64,000 nt of DNA from contig NYXZ01000015.1 in assembly GCA_002686595.1 (NCBI GenBank), positions 19,587 to 83,586 of the forward strand. The letters are read 5' to 3'. The notes below the pieces were generated by a model. It saw only the letters and a list, made by a program, of their open reading frames with translations. It made no database searches and was not told where the DNA came from. A program made the translations under genes and the position numbers. This document shows, piece after piece, positions 18,522-26,226 of this stretch; the first letter of the stretch is position 1, and every line of letters starts with the position of its first letter. The DNA is from Planctomycetota bacterium (lineage in GTDB: Bacteria > Planctomycetota > UBA1135 > GCA-002686595).

Positions 18522-18908
18522 ATGGCGGCGATGACAACGGAGGAACACAAGGAGCAGCGCCCAACGCCGGCTCCGGGCTTGGCAGCGGCCCAGGCTGCGC
18601 GCTTGGTTTGCACCAGCGCGCCGGATGAAGCCACGGCCCACAGGCTGGCCCGTGACTTGGTGCAAGCGCGCCTGGCGGCCTGTGTGCAATGCGTCCCCGG
18701 CGCCACCAGCATTTATCGCTGGGAGAATGCCGTGGAGGAGGCCCGGGAAGTTCTACTCAGCATCAAGACACGCCAGGAGCAGCTGGAGGCCATCGCCGCC
18801 TACCTGGCCCGGGAGCATCCCTATGACCTACCGGAGCTAGTTGTTCTGACGCCAGAATCCCTGGGCGCGGAATACCTGGCCTGGCTCTTGGCGGAGACCG
18901 AGACCTGA
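18522..18908 (+). CDS. cutA: CutA1-like divalent ion tolerance protein
   Basis: 128 residues from the ATG at 18522 (a second ATG at 18531 is equally possible; a longer frame to 18315 is unlikely). It has the ferredoxin-like fold signature of CutA: DEATAHRLARDLVQARLAACVQ, SIYRWENAVEEA, LLSIKTRQ and HPYDLPELVVL. CutA proteins form stable cytoplasmic trimers linked to copper/divalent metal tolerance, though the mechanism is unsettled. Its TGA overlaps the next start (TGATG), coupling it to the transporter. Confidence 0.92.
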   Translation: MAAMTTEEHKEQRPTPAPGLAAAQAARLVCTSAPDEATAHRLARDLVQARLAACVQCVPGATSIYRWENAVEEAREVLLSIKTRQEQLEAIAAYLAREHPYDLPELVVLTPESLGAEYLAWLLAETET

Positions 18909-20569
18909 TGGTTGGCCAGCCCAATACCGGCGGACTCCCCGACATGGACCGCGGCAGCCCCGCCGCTCGCCGCGTCGGCTTGATCCTGGGCTTTGGCCTC
19001 TTTTGCCTTTTGCTCTTCGCGCCGGGCCTGCCCCTCGACCCCCTGCAGCGCAAGGTGGCGGCGGTCACGGCCCTGACCGCCGTACTCTGGATCACCGTCG
19101 CTCTCCCCGTGGGCGTCACCTCGCTCCTGCCGGCCGCCCTCTTCCCGCTCCTGGGCATCATGAATGCCCGCGAAGTGGCCCCGATCTACATGCGCGATTT
19201 GGTGATCCTCTTCCTGGGCGCCTTCATCGTCGCCCTGGGTTTGGAACGCTGGGCCCTGCACCGCCGCATGGCGCTTTGGATCATCACCCGCGTCGGCACC
19301 AGCCCGCGCAACCTGGTCCTGGGCTTCATGTCCGCCGCGGCCTTCCTGTCCCTGTGGATCAACAACACGGCCACCACCCTGCTCATGCTGCCCATCGCCC
19401 TGGCGGTCATCGGTAGCTTGGGCAGTGGAGAGAAGACCGGCACGGACGCCCGATCCGATGCCCGATCCGATGCCGGATCCGATGTGGGATCCGACGCCGG
19501 GTCTCCCGCCCAACAGCGTTCGTTTTCCCTCTGCCTGCTGCTCGGCATCGCCTACGCCGCCTCCATCGGCGGCACGGGCACCCCCGTGGGCACCGCCCCC
19601 AATCAGGAGTTCCTGGGCCAGTTCGCCGACCGCTACCCGGACGGCCCCCAACTCTCCTTCGGCGACTGGTTCATCGCCTGGATTCCCCTGGTACTGATCT
19701 TCGTCCCCGTGGCGTGGTTTTTCCTGACGCGCTTTCTGGCCCCTGTGCCCGCCGGCGAAGGCCCTGGGGCCGGCATCATCGAAGCCGAGCGCGCCGCCCA
19801 GGGTCCCCTCAACGCCCCCCAAAAACGCATGGCCGTGGTCTTCGGCGCCACCGCCCTGCTGTGGGTGACGCGGGCCGACCTGGATCTGGGCCTTTTCACC
19901 ATCCCCGGCTGGTCGCGCCTCCTGATGAGCCCGGAGCTGCTGGCCGCCGATGGCTATGCGGCCCACAAGAACGACATCTCAGATTCCACCGTCGCCCTGC
20001 TCATGGCCCTGGCTTGCTTTCTCGTGCCCTCAGGCACCCAGCGCGGCGTGGCCTTGATGGACTGGCAAACCGCCAAGCGCCTACCGTGGGAGGTCCTGCT
20101 CCTGCTCGGCGGCGGCTTCTGCATAGCCCGCGGTTTCCAAACCTCCGGCCTGGACGCTGTCATCGGTGGCTCCCTGGCACCCCTCTTTGGATCGGCCTCA
20201 CCCTGGCTGATCGTGCTGGCCGTGGCCCTGGCCATGAGCTGCCTGACGGAACTCACTTCCAATACCGCCACCTGTGCCGTGCTCCTACCGGTCCTGGCCC
20301 AGGCCGCTGCCAGCGGCGGCGTGAATCCTCTCTTGGTCATGGCTCCAGCCACGATCGCCGCCTCGGCGGCCTTCATGCTCCCAGTGGCTACGCCACCCAA
20401 CGCCGTGGTTTTCTCCAGCCGCCTGGTGCGCGTACCGGAGATGGCCCGCGTGGGCCTCTGGCTCAACCTGGTCACGGTCGTCCTGATCACCCTGGTGTTC
20501 CAACTCTGGGTGCGGCGCGTCTGGCACATCGGCGAGGCCCTACCGAGTTGGGCCGGAGGAGCGGGATGA
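18908..20569 (+). CDS. DASS/SLC13-type sodium-coupled anion transporter
   Basis: 553 residues with about 11-12 membrane segments. Both signature SNT-type motifs of the divalent anion:sodium symporters are present: LWINNTATTL (~residue 140) and ELTSNTATCAV (~440), which bind sodium and carboxylate or sulfate. A soluble loop near residue 180-200 carries four tandem copies of a 12-base unit coding for A(R/G)SD repeats (19448-19500), an unusual expansion. The substrate could be dicarboxylate, citrate or sulfate. The start overlaps cutA and the stop overlaps the next gene (ATGA). Confidence 0.88.
   Translation: MVGQPNTGGLPDMDRGSPAARRVGLILGFGLFCLLLFAPGLPLDPLQRKVAAVTALTAVLWITVALPVGVTSLLPAALFPLLGIMNAREVAPIYMRDLVILFLGAFIVALGLERWALHRRMALWIITRVGTSPRNLVLGFMSAAAFLSLWINNTATTLLMLPIALAVIGSLGSGEKTGTDARSDARSDAGSDVGSDAGSPAQQRSFSLCLLLGIAYAASIGGTGTPVGTAPNQEFLGQFADRYPDGPQLSFGDWFIAWIPLVLIFVPVAWFFLTRFLAPVPAGEGPGAGIIEAERAAQGPLNAPQKRMAVVFGATALLWVTRADLDLGLFTIPGWSRLLMSPELLAADGYAAHKNDISDSTVALLMALACFLVPSGTQRGVALMDWQTAKRLPWEVLLLLGGGFCIARGFQTSGLDAVIGGSLAPLFGSASPWLIVLAVALAMSCLTELTSNTATCAVLLPVLAQAAASGGVNPLLVMAPATIAASAAFMLPVATPPNAVVFSSRLVRVPEMARVGLWLNLVTVVLITLVFQLWVRRVWHIGEALPSWAGGAG
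19448..19500 (+). repeat. 12-bp tandem repeat inside the DASS transporter gene
   Basis: Four-plus units of the form GCC-CGATCCGAT / GCC-GGATCCGAT, coding Ala-(Arg/Gly)-Ser-Asp, lie in a predicted cytoplasmic loop. In-frame unit length means copy-number change would not break the protein. Confidence 0.8.
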
Positions 20570-21981
20570 GCCCGCGCTTCCCCGGCCTGGCACTGGCTCT
20601 GGTTCTGGCCGCCGCCTGCGGCAGCGAGAAACCGCGCCCGGGCTACGCCCCGCGCCATCTCATACTGGTCACCGTCTCCGGCCTGCGCGCGGACCACACC
20701 TCCTTCCACCTCTATCCCCGGCCGACGACCTGGTTGGATTTCGACGGCGGGCAGCGCGCCCTGGGCAAGGCCCTCTCCCTGGATGACCTGGCCCGGGAAG
20801 GGGTCAACTTCGCCCGAGCCTACAGCCCCTCCGGCGACACCAATGCGGCCCTTGCCTCCCTGTTCACGGGCCGCTCGCCCCTGGAAACCGGAGTCCTCGA
20901 CGGAACCCAATCCCTGCCGAGCGATGTGCCCACCATGGCGGAGGCCTTCTCCGCCGCCGGCTTCGAAACCGTTGCCTTTGTCTCCTCGCCAGAAGCGCAA
21001 CTCTCCAGCGCCGACGGCTTGTCGGCGGGGCTCGAACGGGGCTTCGGACGCTTCTTCCTAGGGGGCAGTGATGTGCAGGCCCTGGGCGAGGCGGTGACCT
21101 GGGTTACAAAACGCGACTGGGGCACGGGCCAGTCCACCTTTGCCTGGGTACACCTCGAAGGGCCGACCTTCCCCTTCGAACCGGGCAGCTTTCCCGGCCC
21201 GGACGGTCCGGTGGACTACGCCACACTCTTCGGCGATCCGGCCTATGCCGGCCCGGCCGACGGCGGAGCAGCCTTCCGGGAGAGCGCCGCGGATCTCAGC
21301 CCCGAGGACGCCCAGCGCATCGAAGCCCTCTACGACGGCGAAGTGGCCCTGGCCAACCGCGCCCTGACCTACTTCCTCGATTACTTCCTATACGTGGGCC
21401 AACAGTCCGCCCTGTGGCGCGAGTCCGTCTTCGCCTTCGCCGGCCTGCACGGCGTCAGCCTGCCATCGCGCGGCCCGCACCCGGACCTACGCTCGGGCTG
21501 GGGGCGCACGGACACCCTGGGCGAGGGCGTACACGCCGTGCCGCTTATCCTCCGCCACCCCGACAGCCTGACCGGCAGCCGGGTGCTAGGGGAGACGGTG
21601 GAACTGGTTGACTTGGCGCCGACCCTTTTCGACTGGTTCGAGTTGGCCCAGCCCGCCTCCGCCAGCGGCCGCTCGCTCCTGGCGGTCACGGATTCCTACC
21701 GCCCGAGGACCTTTCCCCCGGGGCCAGCCGTAGCCATCAGGGCTGACGGCTCCTGGAGTCTGCGCACGGAGAAGCATCGCCTACGCCTCTTGGCCGATGG
21801 GCAGCAGGAACTCACCCTTTTCGACCTGGAGCGCGATCCCGCCGAGCGCGAGGACCTGGCCCCTTCACACCCGGAACTCGTCGCTGACTTGCTCGAAGCC
21901 TTCGACCGCTACCTGGCCGCCCATCCGCCGCACCCATCCCTCTTGGACCGCGGCTTCCAAGTCGCGCGCCCGGTGAAATGA
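20566..21981 (+). CDS. Sulfatase-like (alkaline phosphatase superfamily) lipoprotein, probably inactive
   Basis: 471 residues; the ATG at 20566 overlaps the transporter stop and gives a lipobox ALAAAC-like end with Cys18. The fold signature is clear: a VTVSGLRADHTS segment (35-46), ARAYSPSGDTNAALASLFTGRSP (84-105 region), and a C-terminal tail of LFDLERDPAEREDLA, usual in sulfatases. But key residues have changed: the first metal Asp of the xVDTLRAD motif is Ser38, the formylglycine Cys/Ser position is Thr92 with no following Pro-x-Arg, and the usual SDHGE is AGLHG. It is likely a pseudoenzyme or a very divergent hydrolase. ATGA overlap with the next membrane protein suggests joint action on a surface glycan. 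Confidence 0.7.
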   Translation: MSPRFPGLALALVLAAACGSEKPRPGYAPRHLILVTVSGLRADHTSFHLYPRPTTWLDFDGGQRALGKALSLDDLAREGVNFARAYSPSGDTNAALASLFTGRSPLETGVLDGTQSLPSDVPTMAEAFSAAGFETVAFVSSPEAQLSSADGLSAGLERGFGRFFLGGSDVQALGEAVTWVTKRDWGTGQSTFAWVHLEGPTFPFEPGSFPGPDGPVDYATLFGDPAYAGPADGGAAFRESAADLSPEDAQRIEALYDGEVALANRALTYFLDYFLYVGQQSALWRESVFAFAGLHGVSLPSRGPHPDLRSGWGRTDTLGEGVHAVPLILRHPDSLTGSRVLGETVELVDLAPTLFDWFELAQPASASGRSLLAVTDSYRPRTFPPGPAVAIRADGSWSLRTEKHRLRLLADGQQELTLFDLERDPAEREDLAPSHPELVADLLEAFDRYLAAHPPHPSLLDRGFQVARPVK

Positions 21982-23777
21982 GTCCCTTCGTCCGTCGCTG
22001 GGAGTTGGGGCCCACTGATCGCAACCTGGCCCTAGCCACCTGGGCCATCCTCTTGGCCATCTTCACCGCCACCTTCAGCGGCGCCCCGGCCACCACCGAT
22101 GGCGAGGTCGAGTTCCAAGCCACCAGCGCCCTCGCGCGCCGCGGCAGTCTGGCCCTGGGCGGTACGCCCGAGGCGGCGCTCATCATCGAGGAGGCCCGCC
22201 GTAGAGCCGCCGAACCCGGTTCCTTCCCCGTGATCCGCGGCGCACGGGCGGCGAGCGAGCCAAGCGATAAGCAGCTCGCCGCCCCCGAGCCGGTAACAGG
22301 GGCTGGGTTGGATTCAGCCCCCATCGAGGAAGCCTGGTACGGCTGGTTCGGTCCCGGCCAGGCCATCTTGGGCCTGCCCTTCTACGGCCTGGGGAGAATC
22401 TGCTCGGTACTTCTCCCGCACATCGAAGAACGCCACGGGGCGACCACGCGCTACGGCGCAGCCCGCAGTGAGTACTTTCCCCATCTCCTGGTGGCTTGGC
22501 GCAATCCACTTCTGGCCGCCCTGACCGGAGCCCTGCTCGTCCTCTGCGCCAGGCACCTGGGCACCTCCTCCCGCTCCGCCCTGTTGGCCGCCCTGCTCTG
22601 GGGCCTGACCACATTCGCCTGGCCAGCCACCCGTTCCACCCTGAGCGATGTCCAGGCCACCTTCCTGCTCTTCCTGGCCTTCCACGGCATTCTGCGCGCC
22701 AGAGCCCGCCTGGTATCCCTGATCCCGATTGGTTGGGGGCCGCCCCTGGAACTTGGTCTAGCCCTCGCCGCGGCGGCCCTGACCCGCGTGGCCCTTTTGC
22801 CGGCGGTGCTGGGCCTTTTGCTGGTAGCCCTTTGGGTTCTGCGCCGCCACCGCCACCCGGGCAAGACCGTGCCCCCAGCCTCCGGTTCCCCGCCAGGCCA
22901 GGCTCCACTGTTTATCCTGCGCTCGGCCCTGCCCCTCGCCGCCGGCCTGGCCCTGGGCCTCATCCTGAACCACGCTCGCTTTGGCTCTCCCTTCGAGACC
23001 GGCTATGGCCCGGCCCTGGCCACCTTCTTCGGCTTCCCCCTGCACCGCGGCCTGGCTGGCTTGCTGCTCTCCCCCGGCCGCGGCCTGCTGCCCCTGGCGC
23101 CGGCGGTGTTGCTCTTGGTCCCCGCCCTGGCGCATATCCGCCGCGATGGCGATCGCCTGTGCTTCGGCACCCTGGTGATCGTGCTGCCAGCTGTCTTCAT
23201 TCCGGTGGCCCTCTCCGCCGCCTGGCACGGAGCCTGGTCCTACGGCCCGCGCTATTTGCTCCCGGCCCTGCCCTTCCTGTTCCTGGCTGTGGCCCTGGGC
23301 CTGGACCAGCTCCGCGGTCGCCGCTACGCCCGCCCGCTGGTGGCAGCCATGGCAATCCTGGGGCTTTGGGTCCAACTCGGAGGTGTGCTAGTTGACCAAG
23401 CCACTCACCAAGACCTGGCCACCCGCGCCGCCCGCCTGCGCTGGGAGGCCACGCCGGAGGAACCCGCCGCCGACGCCGATCTGGCGCGCTTTGAACACAT
23501 GCAATGGGACCTGGGCTTCGCCGCCCCCCTGGCCCATTGGCGCATCCTGCGCCACCGCCTCTCAGTGGCCGACGAGCTCTTCCCGGCGGGACAGGTCTTC
23601 GCCTTCGACAGCACGGAGCTCATTACTCCGTTCCACCCCCGGGACCGCGGTTGGAACCACCTGGTCTGGTTCGACCTCCAGCGGCGTTTGGGAGTGAGCC
23701 CGTGGCCAATCCTCTGGTTGCTCGTCCTCTTGTTAGTGGGTGGGATGAGTTTGGCCGCACGGAATCTAGATCCCTGA
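21978..23777 (+). CDS. Polytopic membrane protein, GT-C glycosyltransferase-like
   Basis: 599 residues with roughly 10-12 hydrophobic segments. The first extracytoplasmic loop after TM1 has DGEVEFQAT, similar to the acidic D-x-E catalytic motif of GT-C enzymes (ArnT/PMT-like), followed by a long soluble loop and YGWFGPGQAILGLPFYGL, which recalls the conserved loop of such transferases. The C-terminal ~130 residues are less hydrophobic. These enzymes move sugars from polyprenyl-phosphate carriers onto lipids or proteins outside the membrane. The family match is by pattern only. Translationally coupled to the sulfatase-like gene. Confidence 0.55.
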   Translation: MSPFVRRWELGPTDRNLALATWAILLAIFTATFSGAPATTDGEVEFQATSALARRGSLALGGTPEAALIIEEARRRAAEPGSFPVIRGARAASEPSDKQLAAPEPVTGAGLDSAPIEEAWYGWFGPGQAILGLPFYGLGRICSVLLPHIEERHGATTRYGAARSEYFPHLLVAWRNPLLAALTGALLVLCARHLGTSSRSALLAALLWGLTTFAWPATRSTLSDVQATFLLFLAFHGILRARARLVSLIPIGWGPPLELGLALAAAALTRVALLPAVLGLLLVALWVLRRHRHPGKTVPPASGSPPGQAPLFILRSALPLAAGLALGLILNHARFGSPFETGYGPALATFFGFPLHRGLAGLLLSPGRGLLPLAPAVLLLVPALAHIRRDGDRLCFGTLVIVLPAVFIPVALSAAWHGAWSYGPRYLLPALPFLFLAVALGLDQLRGRRYARPLVAAMAILGLWVQLGGVLVDQATHQDLATRAARLRWEATPEEPAADADLARFEHMQWDLGFAAPLAHWRILRHRLSVADELFPAGQVFAFDSTELITPFHPRDRGWNHLVWFDLQRRLGVSPWPILWLLVLLLVGGMSLAARNLDP

Positions 23778-23815
23778 GCAAGTGGCGAGTTCAAGGCAGA
23801 GTCCCGGGCATGCCG

Positions 23816-25333
23816 TCAATTCAATGGAGACCTGAGACCCAGGGCGCTGGCCAGGTGGGCGGCACTGGGAGGAGCTCCCTCCAAATCGGCAAGGGTCAGG
23901 GCTACGCGGCGCAGGGCTTGCACCGCTCGGGCGGAGAGTGAGCGGCGGTCCACGGCGCGCTCTAGGAACCTCTGCCCAGGGCGGTCGAGCGGGGCGGCGG
24001 TTTTCAACTGCTCTGGTGAGAGCTGGGCGTTGGGCGTGTTGCCTTGACGGACTCCAGCGCGGCGGCGGGCGGCGCGCACGGCGGCGGCGGCCCGCCCACC
24101 TTCTGCCGGGGCGGCAGCGGTCTCCTGGGCGAGCAGTTCGCTAGAAGATGGCGGCGCCACTTCCAGGCGCAGGTCCAAGCGGTCTAGCAGAGGACCTGAG
24201 ATGCGTTGGCGGTATTGGCGCACGGCGTGGGGGGAACAGGTGCAGGGGATGCGGCCGTGGCCGCGATAGCCACAGGGACAGGGGTTCATGGCCGCCACCA
24301 GGTGGAAGCGGGCCGGGAACTGCTCTTGGCGGCCAGCGCGGCTGACCAGGATGGTGCCGGACTCCATGGGTTGGCGCAGGGACTCCAGGGCCTCGCGGCG
24401 GAACTCCGGCAACTCATCGAGGAAAAGCACACCGCGGTGGGCCAGGGTGATTTCACCTGGGCGCATGGCCGGGCCGCCGCCCACCAGGCCCACGGTGCTG
24501 GCGGTGTGGTGGGGGGCGCGCCAGGGGCGTTCCCGGGCCAGGCCGCCGGGCCAGCGACCGGCGGCGGAGAGCACACAGGTGACCTCGAGTTGTTCCTCGA
24601 TGGTGAGGGGCGGCAGGAGGCCGGGCAGGCAGCGGGCCAACATGGTCTTGCCGGCGCCGGGGGGGCCACAGAGCAGCAGCCCGTGGCCTCCGGCGGCGGC
24701 CACGATCAGGGCCTGTTTGGCGGCGGCCTGGCCGAGCACCTCGCCCAGGCGAGCGGGGGCGGGAGGCAGGCCGTCGCCGTCTGGAATGGGAACCGGCGCA
24801 AGGTCCGGCCCGCGGCCCGATAGGTGGGCCAGAACCTCGGTCAGATGGCCCGCCGAAAGGGCCTTGACCTCCGGCAGACAGGCCGCCTCCGCCGCCGTGG
24901 GGGCGGGGGCGATGAGTTGCTCCAGGCCCGAGCCCCGGGCCACCAGGGCCGCCGCCAGGCCGCCGGGTACGGCATGCAGGGAGCCGTCGATACCCACCTC
25001 GCCCATGAACAACTTGCCCGTTAAATGCTTGGCCTCCAAATGCCCGAGGGCCGCCACGGAGGCCAGGAACATGGGCAGATCCAGGGCTTCACCGGACTTG
25101 CGGCGGCTCGCGGGGACCAGGTTCAGGAACAACCGTCCCGGGCTGGGGCGCAGGCCGTTGGCTTCCAGGGCGCACAACAAACGGCCCCGGCCCTCGCGCA
25201 CCACGGGGTCCGGCAGGCCCGTGACCATGATCTCCGTGCGCCCCTCCTCGGCGCGGTGAAAGCGCGCCTCCACGGTCACCGCTTCCGCCTTGGCCCCAGC
25301 CAGGCAGATCCCCGTCACTCTAATAGTCTCCAT
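23816..25333 (-). CDS. comM: YifB/ComM-family magnesium chelatase-like AAA+ ATPase
   Basis: 505 residues, the family length. N-terminal ChlI-like domain (~20-140, with FLNLVPASRRKSGEALDLP-type Lon-like pattern), AAA+ core with Walker A GPPGAGKTML (~220), the H2/sensor region LFLDELPEF (~295), and a C-terminal Mg_chelatase_C domain beginning near residue 400. Two Cys pairs (CPCGY...CTCSP) precede the last domain, as in other members. In naturally competent bacteria ComM is a helicase that promotes branch migration of incoming DNA, which fits the pilT and comEC genes in the window. It stands alone on the minus strand. Confidence 0.92.
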   Translation of the reverse strand: METIRVTGICLAGAKAEAVTVEARFHRAEEGRTEIMVTGLPDPVVREGRGRLLCALEANGLRPSPGRLFLNLVPASRRKSGEALDLPMFLASVAALGHLEAKHLTGKLFMGEVGIDGSLHAVPGGLAAALVARGSGLEQLIAPAPTAAEAACLPEVKALSAGHLTEVLAHLSGRGPDLAPVPIPDGDGLPPAPARLGEVLGQAAAKQALIVAAAGGHGLLLCGPPGAGKTMLARCLPGLLPPLTIEEQLEVTCVLSAAGRWPGGLARERPWRAPHHTASTVGLVGGGPAMRPGEITLAHRGVLFLDELPEFRREALESLRQPMESGTILVSRAGRQEQFPARFHLVAAMNPCPCGYRGHGRIPCTCSPHAVRQYRQRISGPLLDRLDLRLEVAPPSSSELLAQETAAAPAEGGRAAAAVRAARRRAGVRQGNTPNAQLSPEQLKTAAPLDRPGQRFLERAVDRRSLSARAVQALRRVALTLADLEGAPPSAAHLASALGLRSPLN

Positions 25334-25371
25334 GTGACCAGGACGGGCTGCCAGCGGCCGGGTCGCCGTGG

Positions 25372-25425
25372 GCGTGGCAAAAAACTCTGGCGTGCGAAAA
25401 ACACCTGGCGCGGGAAAAACACTTG
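25372..25425. repeat. Three tandem 18-bp imperfect repeats upstream of comM
   Basis: Three consecutive units of the pattern GCGYGSSAAAAAMWCYTG (25372-25389, 25390-25407, 25408-25425) lie about 40 bases upstream of the comM start. Soon after, CCCTGTGCCGCGCG is repeated twice. The array could be a regulator-binding cluster for comM or simple slippage; no coding role is seen. Confidence 0.75.
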
Positions 25426-25548
25426 GCCACTGCGCAGTGGGGGGCGAGGAAGCCGCTGCGCCCTGTGCCGCGCGCCCTGTGCCGCGCGCCTGTGCCTTGC
25501 GCCCGGGGCCAATGCGCCCTGGGCCAACGATGCTCGTCCCGGCTGCTC

Positions 25549-26226
25549 CTAGCGCAGTAGTGGTACCAACATCCCGGCGGCCTGTTCGGACTCATCCGGC
25601 GCGTAGCGCATGATGAGTTCAGCCGCCAAGTGTTCGAGGGCAACCCGGTCCTCCAGCTGCACGGGAGAAGTGCCCGCTGCCAGCGCCTCGCGGGCCGAGG
25701 CTCCCAGGGGGGCGAGGCTGGCGGCCCGTTCCACCTGGGCGGCGATCCAGGCTCCGTCCACTTCCTCCGGCAGGGCCGGCGTGGCGAAGAACGAACGGCG
25801 CTCGGCCAAGTCCCGCTGCTCAACTCTGTCGGCATCTCGGAGCAAGTGAGCATCAGGCACGATGGCCACCAAATGGCCGGAACCGTCGCCGTTGTTGATG
25901 CGCTCCACTGTCTGCTCGCCGAGGATCAGCACCGGCTCCAGGCCCTGGCGCGGCACCAAGTACTCGCGCTCGATATCGAGCACCACCAGATAACCGCTGG
26001 ACACCAGCGGCCGCTCCGCGCGCCAGGTGTGGGGATAGGGCTGGGCCAGGGTGAAGTGGCGCGCGTAGAGCACGCCGTTCACCGGCGTCTCCGGGGCGGC
26101 CAGGGGCGGCGCTGGCCCCGGGCGCGCTCCACGCACCAGGGCTGCTCCGGCGGCGGCGGCCAGAATGACACAGGCGAAGATGGCAACTAGGTGCTTCATG
26201 GGTTTGCGCAGGGGTGTTTCCATCAC
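25549..26226 (-). CDS. Exported protein of unknown function
   Basis: 225 residues. An N-terminal hydrophobic segment (residues ~12-30, VAIFACVILAAAAGAALV) is a signal anchor or signal peptide; a second possible start is MKHL at residue 10. The mature region has a beta-rich half (YARHFTLAQPYPHTWRAE, SGYLVVLDIEREYLVPRQ) then helical segments. No known motif is recognised. Its ATG overlaps the TGA of the upstream hydrolase gene (ATGA), so the two are made together and may act together outside the cytoplasm. Confidence 0.6.
   Translation of the reverse strand: MMETPLRKPMKHLVAIFACVILAAAAGAALVRGARPGPAPPLAAPETPVNGVLYARHFTLAQPYPHTWRAERPLVSSGYLVVLDIEREYLVPRQGLEPVLILGEQTVERINNGDGSGHLVAIVPDAHLLRDADRVEQRDLAERRSFFATPALPEEVDGAWIAAQVERAASLAPLGASAREALAAGTSPVQLEDRVALEHLAAELIMRYAPDESEQAAGMLVPLLR

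Noticed and set aside
19714-20565. Long upstream extension of the sulfatase-like gene
   Set aside because: It overlaps the DASS transporter in another frame, is Arg/Pro/Gly-rich and has no signal peptide; the ATG at 20566 fits.
25372-25425. CRISPR array
   Set aside because: The three 18-bp units are contiguous with no spacers.
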